Of a stretch of DNA of 64,000 bases, positions 55,284 to 64,000 are shown one piece after another (the first letter of the stretch is position 1; the number at the start of each line of letters is the position of its first letter). The notes beneath the pieces were generated by a model. That model had not been told where the DNA came from. It saw nothing but the letters and a program-made list of their open reading frames with translations, and did no database searches. The DNA comes from Symsagittifera roscoffensis (taxonomy: Eukaryota; Xenacoelomorpha; Acoela; Convolutidae), in contig NC_087062.1 of NCBI RefSeq assembly GCF_963678635.1, positions 49,800,178 through 49,864,177 of the forward strand, written 5' to 3'. The translations under genes were made by a program, and so were the position numbers.

Positions 55284-58200
55284 AACCATTAGTTCTTACT
55301 CTTTTTATGATGTTATTCCAATCCTTGGGTCATATTGTCGTGGCATTATGTGTTGGGGAGAAAATTTATCAATTCAAAAGTATGGTTTTTTTTTCTCAAA
55401 CGAATTGACGTTCTCTAAATTTAAGTTAATTTAACTTTTCTTTTATGGGGATCGAGAATAATAAATCAATCCACAAGGTTCAGTTATAATTAGAACACAA
55501 GTAGATCGTTACATACTATTTTAGTGTCTACTAGTTCTTTGATTTGTTCTAGTCCTGGGTCAGTATAAGAGGTGGGGTTCAAGTGAAGGATGAGTAACCG
55601 AAGTTCTTCACTGCTTAGCTTAATTTTAATGGTGAGTGTTTGAAGGAAAATTTCAGATAGTTGAGGGTCGTTTGTAAAGTTTGGAGGGTGAATCGACTTT
55701 TGAGATCGTTAGACACTTCAGATTGGGAGGCGGGCTTGAAATTTTGAATTGATCAAAAGGAAAGCCTTGATGATCTAATTGTATAATAAATTTATTTTGA
55801 GAACAAAATTTAGGTTTAAAGATTTAGAATTTGGAATTTATAGATCCAAGGGAAGCTTTGATGAGCTGATTAAAGTTTATATACAGTTTATAAGTAAGGA
55901 TAAGCCTTGGAATATTTTTAGAAATATTTCAATTGTTAAAGAAAGTAATTGTAGATTGTACTTGAATAATCTGTCGGTGATGTTTTGGTGTGCTAGTTCA
56001 TTAATTTTGAGCTTGTCTATTTGGATATTGTGAGTTTTTCTATGTGGTGACTGAGAATAATTTCTAGATGTTGATTTATGGCAACTTTTGTTTCTACTTT
56101 TGTAATTATTTGATTTTTCACGCGATCTATGATTATATTTTCTGTTGTGCGAGTTTCTATTAGAAGAGTTTATATATCCGTTGTTTGATTAGTTCCTATT
56201 TCGATCATTTGAAAAATTTCTAGAACGATTGTTTGAGGAATATCTATTGCGGTTGTTTGAGCATGAACCATTTCTTTTATAGCTGGAAAAATTGCACTTG
56301 TTTGATTTTGATCTTGTAGTTGTTTCTAATTTGACTGTTGTGGACATTAGAGCGGCGACATCTATTTTGATAAGTCTAATCTGAGTTTTTCTCTTCGGGG
56401 ATCTTCCTTGAGAGTGATTGCTGTATGGTGAATGTGTTCTAGTGTCTTTATAGGTATTTGGAAGTGGTTTTCCGGAAATATTGTTACTTTGAGTTTTTTA
56501 TCAGGTAAGTTCTGATCTGTTTCATGTACTGGTGAAAAAGGTTTATTTTGCCTTTGTTTCGGTGGTCCGTCTGACTTATATTTATGTTTCTGTCTCAGTT
56601 CAGTTATACCGTGTCGCTATCGTCGACGAAAATTACCCCATTTTTTGACTGAGGGTTTCCCTTTAAGTTTTGGGTATTTTCATATATACTAAGTATTTTG
56701 GTTATTTTTTCTGCTTATTCATTATCTGAGTCATGTATAATATTGTAATTTTTTGTTTTATGTTTCTTCTAATTTGATTGTGATTTCTGCTTGTTCTAAT
56801 TTGTCTACGACTTTGCGAAAATCTTTAACTGGTTCTCGAATTGGTGAAGGATGTGATGTCATTTTTTTGTTTTTCTAATCGTGTATTTAGAGAATATGCC
56901 TTTCGTAAAACATTTTCTGTTCTTACACCTAGTTATTAATTAGTTTCACTTGGGATTCTGCGAATTTGGTTACATGTGAATCCATTTTGGGTGAGGAGGG
57001 GTTTTTATTGGTTCTGGGCCTATATTAAATTGGCTGTGAAGGCGTTCAAATAGTCTTCGACTGAATACTCGGGATATGTTCCTGTGAAAACCATTAGTAG
57101 CTAGTTTGATGTGATGGATGATCCACCCATAATATATGGATTCATTTTCATTTGTAGTGATCCTGCTGTATTGTGTATTTGTGTAACATTTTCAAGTTGA
57201 TTACGATCAATTTCGTGTTTTAAGTAATATGGTATTGGATTTTCGTTTTTAATTGTTTCTGGTTGGTAGCCTTGATTTTGCATTATTTTGTGTTTGAATG
57301 TTTTGACTTGGTGGTTTGACTATTGGTTTCATAAGATGTATTGGTTGATTTCTTGATGGATTTTTATAGGGTTCAAAGATATCTGGTTGAAAAATCGCAT
57401 CTGGCTAATCAATTTTTTCCATCGATATTTTGTTGATTTTGATTAAAATCTTCTTTGTCTTCTGTGTAGTGTGGTTAGTTTCTATTGAATTGTTTATTAT
57501 ATGGGTAGTTTTTATTTTGTTGAAAAATTTTATATTTTCCAGCGCGATTATTTTTTTTTTGGTGTTTCTTGATCATGAAAGCTTACTGATGGTTGATTTG
57601 CGTTCTTAGCTAGTTGTTGATTATAAATATGTTCTTGGTTTTGTGTTCTAGATTAAAAATTGTCGTGCTATCGGATTACTCATAATAGTTTAAAAAAATC
57701 GTAGTTGTTTTTTGGTTTATTATAGGAACGTTTCTTGATTATTGGCCTCAATGTTTGATAATCTTTTTGTGAATAATTAGGAACAACTGATGGCTTAGCT
57801 GTTGATTGTTGAGTTCTCTGTCGAAACGGGGTATTGATTTTATTGTGGTGTCGTTATTGTTAGATGAATCTGAGATTTACTTTACTGAGTTGTTGCTGGC
57901 TGTCTTTCAACAATTTATTCATTTTTGTTTTGAATATACGTTTTCTTGTGTATTCATGAATATTGAATTCAAGGTGTTATCCCTTGCCTTATCGTGAAAC
58001 CCTGTGTTGTATTTTATAGAAGTAGTATCTGCTGTTAATGGATTACTTTTGGATAGTTTATACATACTTGAATAAGTTGAAATGCTGAGCTTGAAATATC
58101 GTTTGGCTAATTGAAAACATGGCGAGATACCATTCTGGATCCCATACATAATCTGTTTTTTTTTCTACTAAGATCGTGTCTTCGTCACAGTATTTGCGGA

Positions 58201-58720
58201 ATTGATTTCGAGACTGTTCTTATTAGTCCAAATTATGTTGAAAATAATCTTTTATAAACCGTGAGTATTTATTATAAATCAATTTTTACTGTCTGTGAGA
58301 CTTGTGTCAGTGAGTTTTTGGCAAATTTAGTCTGAAAATTTCAAAAGAGATTTTTTGCTGTTCTTACTGCTGTATGACGTGATGTCTGTGGTGGAGATAC
58401 GTAGTGTTTCGTCTGTATCTTACCATGATATATGGCTATGGATAATTAAGAAAACATCGTTTGATAATTTTGAACTTGGTCGCTGTGAATTTTGTTATTG
58501 AATGTTTTTAATGTGTTCTAAAATAAAACTTTTCAAAGTTAAATATATGTCATCTGTTTGTCTTCGATGTGGGTGTTGTTTTTTGCTTGAATCTGGTAAT
58601 AAAATATTAATGGTGGATATGTGAATTTTATGGTGAATTTTGTGATGTTATATTACAGATGATTGCTAGCTAGTGATCTTGTATATGTCTTTTGGTTTTA
58701 GCTTCGGGAATTTCTTGTTG
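55284..58720 (-). mobile_element. Minus-strand fossil gag-like remnant, tandem copy
   Basis: Repeats 52150-55283 at a spacing of about 3.13 kb (TTAGTTCTTACTCTTTTTATG at 52156 and 55286; ORF-scale match 54668/57806). Near identity points to a recent DNA duplication. It continues past the breakpoint to ATATATGGCTATGG and beyond. Broken. Confidence 0.55.
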
Positions 58721-60960
58721 GCATGTGCTGTCGCCTTTGCGAACTATATTTGTGGCCAAATTGTATTTGTCCTCTTGATGGATCACTAGTGGGATCAATG
58801 ACAAATCGGAGGGGTGAATCGTCACTAAAGTTATCGTGTTTTCAATCTTTTTTTAATGCAGTATGACCCGTTAGTTTGCAGCTTCCAATATGTCTTACAC
58901 GTTAATTTCAGTTATAAAATCTTTTTTCTTTTCATTATTTATGTTTTTTATTCGTTTAACTCTTATAGGTGATGCTGTTGTAGCTTCTGATTCAGAAAAA
59001 TATCTGTGAGAATTGAACTATTTATTTTTATCGTTTAGTAGATCTCGGAGGCTTTCGAGTTGTTGTATAATTGTCGCGTCGGATTCAGAAATTGCGTTTC
59101 GTTTTCTGAAAATTGGGTTTTGATAATCTGTTTTTACTTAGAGATTATTGTCTTCTTTTTCGGTTGCTTTTTCATTTGATATATCCTACATTGACTTCCG
59201 GTTTTTTTCAAATTCTGATCTAACTCAAGCTCAAAAATATTGTTCAGGCTTGAAACATTGTTTTAGTTTATTTTATTTTTGATCTTTATCGTGCTAAATC
59301 AAGCAGCACAAGTTTTTTTCTTTGGCACAAACAAGTCAAGAGGATTTTTTAATTTTAAATTAATTTCTTTTTTTTGAAGAAATCACCCAGTTATCTGTCG
59401 AAACGGGGCATGATTTTATTGTGGTGTCGTTATTGTTGGATGAATCTGAGATTTATTTTACTGAGTTGTTGCTGGCTGTCTTTCAACAATTTATTCATTT
59501 TTGTTTTGAATATACGTTTTCTTGTGTATTCATGAATATTGAATTCAAGGTGTTATCCCTTGCCTTATCGTGAAACCCTGTGTTGTATTTTATAGAAGTA
59601 GTATCTGTTGTTAATGGATTTCTTTTAGATAGTTTATACATACTTAAATAAATTGAAATGCTGAGCTTGAAATATCGTTTGGCTAATTGAAAAACATGTC
59701 GAGCTACCATTCTGGATCCCATACATAATCTGTTTGATCTGCTAAGATCGTGTCTTCGTCACAGTATTTGCGGAATGGTTTTCCAGACTGTTCTTCTAAG
59801 TCCAGATTATGTTTAAAAAAATCTATTATAAACCGTGAGTATTTATTATAAATCAATTTTTACTGTCTGAAAGACTTGTGTCAGTGAGTTTTTCGCAAAT
59901 TTAGTCTGAAAATTGCAAAAGAGAATTTTTGCTGTTCTTACTGCTGTATGACCTGATGTCTGTGGTGGAGATACGTAGTGTTTCGTCTGTATCTAACCAT
60001 GATATATGGCTATGGATAATTAAGAAAACATCGTTTGATAATTTTGAACTTGGTCGCTGTGAATTTTGTTATTGAATGTTTTTAATGTGTTCTAAAACAA
60101 AACTTTTCAAAGTTAATTATATGCCATCTGTTTTTCTTCGATGTGGGTGTTGTTTTTTGTTTGAATCTGGTGATAAAATATTGATGGTGAATATGACATT
60201 TTGTGATGTTATATTACAGATGCTTGCTAGCTAGTGATCTTGTATCTGTCTTTTGGTTTTAGCTTCGGGAATTTCTTGTTGGCATGTGCTGTCGCCTTTG
60301 CGAACTATATTTGTGGCAAAATTGTATTTGTCCTCTTGATGGATCACTACTGGGATCAATGCCAAATGGGAGGGGTGAATCGTCACTAAAGTTATCGTGT
60401 TTTCAATTTTTTTTTATGCAGTATGACAGTTAGTTTGCAGCTTCCAATATGTCTTACCCGTTGATTTCAGTTATAAAACCTTTTTGCTTTTCGTTATTTA
60501 TGTTTTTTATTCGTTTAACTCTTATAGGTGATGCTGTTGTAGCTTCTGATTCAGAAAAATATCTATGTCAATTGAACTGTTTATTTTTATCGTTTAGTAG
60601 ATCTCGGAGGCTTTCGAGTTGTTGTATAATTGTCGCGTCGGATTCAGAAATTGCGTTTCGTTTTCTGGAAATTGGTTTTTGATGATCTAATTTTATTTAG
60701 AGATTAATGTCTTCTTTTTCGGTTGCTTTTTCATTTGATATATCCTGCCTTGACTTCCGGTTTTTTTCAAATTCTGATCTAACTCAAGCTCAAAAATATT
60801 GTTCAGGCTAGAAAGTTTGTTTCAGTTTATTTTAATTTTGATCCTTATCGTGCTAAATCAAGCAGCACAAGATTTTTTCTTCAGCGTGCCAAATCACGCA
60901 GCACAAACAAGTCAAGAGGATTTTTTAATTTTAAATTAATTTCTTTTTTTTTTTGAAGAA
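58430..60960. repeat. ~1.57-kb tandem duplication of the remnant's N-terminal side
   Basis: 58430-59390 matches 59997-60950 (CATGATATATGGCTATGG at 58424 and 59998; GGCATGTGCTGTCGCC at 58720 and 60279), with 59395-59996 a further copy of 57790-58430. Minus-strand peptides include ESDATIIQQLESLRDLLND (near 59035-59090 and 60600-60655) and FVIDPTSDPSRGQIQFGHK (near 58755-58810). These look like the N-terminal part of the same gag-like fossil. A ~230-bp segment with GTGCTAAATCAAGCAGCACA follows each copy. Confidence 0.6.
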
Positions 60961-61269
60961 AAGTAAAATACTTTATCGAACAGCAAGAGTGTAAAGATAA
61001 CGCAAAAATGAGTCACTACTTGTTTCAACAATGGACTTTAATTTTCTGAACTCCCAGCTGATTTTAAAAAAATTACGAATTTCCTTTTAAGCTTGCTTAA
61101 ATTTTGGGTGCGTCATTTGTTGTCTTTTACTCGGGGAATGAATTTGTGTTTAATAGTCGTCGTTGAAATACCAACACGATTTACGGAGCAGAAACTATTT
61201 TAATTTTTTTGAAACTAGTTTTGTTTTCAAGTTACTTATTCCTCAAAGACCGGAACGCATCCCTTTCAA
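60961..61269. other. Unique AT-rich stretch
   Basis: No repeat partner in the window and no gene recognised. It could be 5' leader sequence of the gag-like fossil that follows. Confidence 0.4.
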
Positions 61270-62198
61270 CTTTCGACAGTGCCAAAATATGTTGAAGACT
61301 TCGAGACGGCGAAAAAAAACTTAGACAAAAAGTTCAGAGAGAGGAAGCGGGGTCTTTATAACTACGAGTCAAATCGAATCGAAATAGATCGAAGCGAGCA
61401 TAAAATTCAGTATGCAGAGCTGAAAAAGTTAGGAGAGTTAGATAGTCTGAATGAAGCGAAACGATTTTGATTTGAGCTGCAAAAGCGAAAAGACAGCGAG
61501 TTTGATCAAACAATTTTTCTTTTGAAGTCGAACTACAAAGCAGAATTGAATGAAATATGCGAAAGTTTTAATGTTGGCTTCAATGAAAATTTCATGGAGT
61601 CTGGCCTATCATTAGCAGGTGTTAGCAGAGAGCAGAGTGATCATCAGTTGGGTAACAATAGAGTAAATTTGTCCGCCTCAAAATTCAACGAGATTAGCAG
61701 ATGGGCAGCAGATACATATCTGTCGATTGAAGCGAATAACATTAATTCAACTACTGAAATAGACGAAGCTGATGTTGTGGTATCTCCGCGGAGGAACTGG
61801 GAAATGGAACTCAAGGCAGTCGACGTTCTAAAATGTAAGTCCTCAAGCTTACAGTCGCCGTCTTCCATTAGCTCTTCTAGCAGACGCCGCCTAATTTCGG
61901 GAAGTGTGTGCTCCGATAAAATGCATGAATTTGCTAGCAGATCTGAACTAAATGAAAGCAGAGCTTCGTCTAAGTTCATCAAAAAGCAACCAATTTCGGG
62001 AATCACCAGGATAGATGGAAATCAATTGCAGTTCTACTACAACTCAGCAACAGCTCCACCCTCCGCCACCATGAAGGATGTCAAGTATCTGTACAAATCT
62101 CAAAATATCGATCATTTCCAGCGGTTGCTTGACTCGTTGAATAACGTGGGAAATAGCAGTTTACCGAAAGTGCCTCTTCCTCCGGCAGTCAATTTTGT
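61270..62198 (+). mobile_element. Fossil BEL/Pao-like gag
   Basis: Plus-strand frames give a helical charged N-terminal part (KKNLDKKFRERKRGLYNYES; KSNYKAELNEICESFNVGF), a Ser-rich middle and a C-terminal LPKVPLPPAVNF. That last motif resembles the 'LPKLxLPxFxGD' start of the conserved domain in BEL/Pao gag (DUF1759 type). GC content is higher than in the neighbours. The coding part stops abruptly at 62198, where antisense repeat sequence (GGCATGTGCTGTTGCC) begins, so the reading frame beyond is not gag. Broken. Could alternatively be a host coiled-coil protein exon. Confidence 0.4.
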
Positions 62199-63300
62199 AG
62201 GCATGTGCTGTTGCCTTTGCGAAATATATTTGTGGCAAAATTGTATTTGTCCTCTTGATAGATCACTAGTGGGATCATTGACAAATGGGAGGATTGAATC
62301 GCCACTAAAGTTATCGTGTTTTCAATTTTTTGTTAGGCAGTATGACAGTTAGTTTGCAGCTTCCAATATGTCTTTTACGTTGATTTCAGTTATAAAGTCC
62401 TACTGTTTTTGTTATTTATGTTTTTTATTCGTTTAACTCATAGATGATGCTGTTGTAGCTTCTGATTCAGAAAAATATCTGTTACAACTGAACTGTTTAT
62501 TTTTTTTCGTTTAGTAGATCTCGGAGGCTTTCGAGGTGTTGTATAATTGTCGCGTCGGATTCAGAAATTGCGTTTCGTTTTCTGAAAATTGTTTTGATAA
62601 TCTGTTTTTGTTTAGAGATTATTGTCTTCTTTTTCGGTTGATTTTTCATTTGATATATACTACATTTCGTTTGTGCGATGTCATAAAAAGTATTTTATTT
62701 AGTACCTTGAATTAAACAATTATGTAGATCTATGATTTGATCGTTTCCCAAGTTATCTCTTGACATAAGTGTTGAATGATTGATGCAAAATCCAGTTGTT
62801 AGTTTCTGTTTTCTAAACCGTTAGTTCTTACTCTTGTGAGGTTATCCCAATCCTTGTGTCATATTGTCGTAGCATTATGTGTTGGGAAGAAACTATATCA
62901 ATTCAAAAGAATGTTTTTCTTTTCTCAAACGAATTGACGTTCTCTACTTTTAGTTAAAAATAATGGGGATCGAGAATAATAAATCAATCCACAAGGCTCA
63001 GTTATAATTAGAACACAAGTAGATCGTTACATATTTTTTAGTGCATACTAGTTCTTTGATTTCTTCTAGGCCTGGGTCATTTCAAGAGGTTGGGTTCAAG
63101 TGAAGGACGAGAGTAACCGAAGTTCTTCACAGTTTAGCTTAATTTTAATAGTGAGTTTTTGAAGAAAAGTTTCAGTTAGTCCAGGGTCGTTTGTAAAGGT
63201 TGGAGGGTGAATCGACGTTTGAGGTCGTTAGACACTTCAGACTGGGAGGAGGGCTTGAAAATTTGAATTGATCAATGGAAAGCCTTGATGATCTAAATTT
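62199..63300 (-). mobile_element. Minus-strand fossil gag-like remnant, outermost copies
   Basis: 62199-62640 is a further copy of 58720-59160/60279-60720 (N-terminal side). 62680-63300 matches 43870-44500 (C-terminal side). On the minus strand, one copy's tail is therefore followed within ~100-200 bp by the next copy's N-terminal part, as expected if units are tandem with a short shared terminal segment. More diverged than the inner copies. Broken. Confidence 0.45.
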
Positions 63301-64000
63301 AAAATTTAATTTTTTCAAGAATAGTATAGAATTGAAGAATTAAAGTTAAGAATTTATATATCCAAAGGAAGTCTTGGTGATCTGATTAAAGTTAATCAAA
63401 TTAGGTTTAAATTTAAATGTGAGGTTAAACCCTGATAAAAAGTTTAGAAATAATTTAATGGTTAGAGAATGGTTAAAAATCAAAGAAAATTGTTGGTGAT
63501 CTTGTTTTGAAGTTAAATTAAGTTTTTTAACAGTTTTGTATTACTTTAGGTGAAAAAAAACAATAACAGATATGATCCCGAAGAAGCAAGGAACCATCAG
63601 TTTTTAATACATTTTTCTGTATTTTTCATTGAATTGATAATTTGAAACAAAATTATTTAAAAAAGTTACTGCCGATTTAGAGTTTTGTGGTTGATTTAGT
63701 TTTATTTGTCGACAGGTTGTTTGTGTATAATAATAAATACAGGTAATTTTAAGATTATACGGCTTGTTAAATCATTTTTACGGATCTCTTCATGACAGTT
63801 TATGTAGTATTGAAAGTTTAATGCACATAGTTTTAATGATCTATTTACTCGTCGTCGTCTGCTTTTTCTCGCTTTGCGATGCAGGTATTTGATTTTTCCT
63901 GTTTTATGACCTGTTGTCGTCTTGACTATTGGATCGGCGTGATTAGATTTATTGAGAAATAGAAATAAGCTAATTTTAATTTAGGTTCGGCTTGGTTTTG
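63301..64000. other. AT-rich stretch without a recognisable gene
   Basis: After about 63300 no copy of this sequence is seen elsewhere in the window, and no open frame with protein-like composition is present. Confidence 0.5.

Noticed and set aside
54668-58149. Plus-strand 63-codon frame (LSSLSKRGIDFIVVSLLLDE) conserved in two copies
   Set aside because: Antisense to the Gln/Asn-rich minus-strand peptides of the gag-like fossil; conserved only because the DNA was duplicated recently.
60449-60682. Plus-strand frame with a hydrophobic start (SLFMFFIRLTLIGDAVV)
   Set aside because: Antisense to minus-strand ESDATIIQQLESLRDLLND and SESEATTASP-type peptides; the other two copies do not keep it open.

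Overview
The window reads as repeat-dominated nuclear DNA from an animal, most likely an invertebrate. Reasons are the AT-rich background, GT-AG intervals of about 75 nt, a PHD-finger/AP-endonuclease/RT non-LTR element of the CR1 group, a second LINE of the I/Jockey group, and decayed LTR-retroelement gag and env pieces. I cannot name the lineage. No rRNA, intact tRNA, CRISPR or bacterial-style operon is visible. Only two stretches (4560-5087 and 38081-38279) look like possible host exons, and both are weak.

Layout. 1-1400: fossil env-like end of an LTR retroelement. 1400-4500: no gene; a tRNA-like SINE head and a long degenerate tandem repeat. 4503-5087: 194-codon ORF with a poly(A) signal. 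5381-5749: a 349-bp MITE-like element with a 10-bp target duplication. 5750-7950: no gene seen. 7957-20234 and 26461-37945: copies of a 3-4.6 kb composite unit ('family 2'). Its 5' part has a signal-peptide-like ORF and a conserved intron-like interval, and its 3' part is a decayed I/Jockey-like endonuclease-RT. One unit (D+E) is split by a CR1-like LINE ('family 1', minus strand, 20235-26460).

Family 1 is itself rearranged. Internal RT segments are tandemly repeated (3 x ~975 bp at 20.4-23.4 kb; ~967-bp units at 31.1-33.1 kb), apparently through a TGTA microhomology junction. Its 5' end is repeated 3 x 271 bp, and RT motif A is replaced by a perfect palindrome in three copies. Between 27.3 and 31.1 kb, family 1 (minus) and family 2 (plus) are fused into a composite 1309-bp tandem repeat. 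A second family 1 copy occupies 33.1-35.6 kb.

38.5-54.3 kb is a head-to-tail duplication of a 7.6-8.2 kb block. Each block holds a ~145-170 bp satellite array, a plus-strand fossil Ty3/gypsy-like gag with a CCHC knuckle, a strong hairpin, and a minus-strand gag-like remnant of another element. The minus-strand remnant is repeated again at 55.3-58.7, 58.4-60.9 and 62.2-63.3 kb. A plus-strand BEL/Pao-like gag fossil (61.27-62.20 kb) lies among these copies.

Overall this looks like a heterochromatin-type graveyard still being amplified at the DNA level (near-identical tandem copies), not by retrotransposition alone. Near-identical tandem copies also raise the possibility of assembly error.
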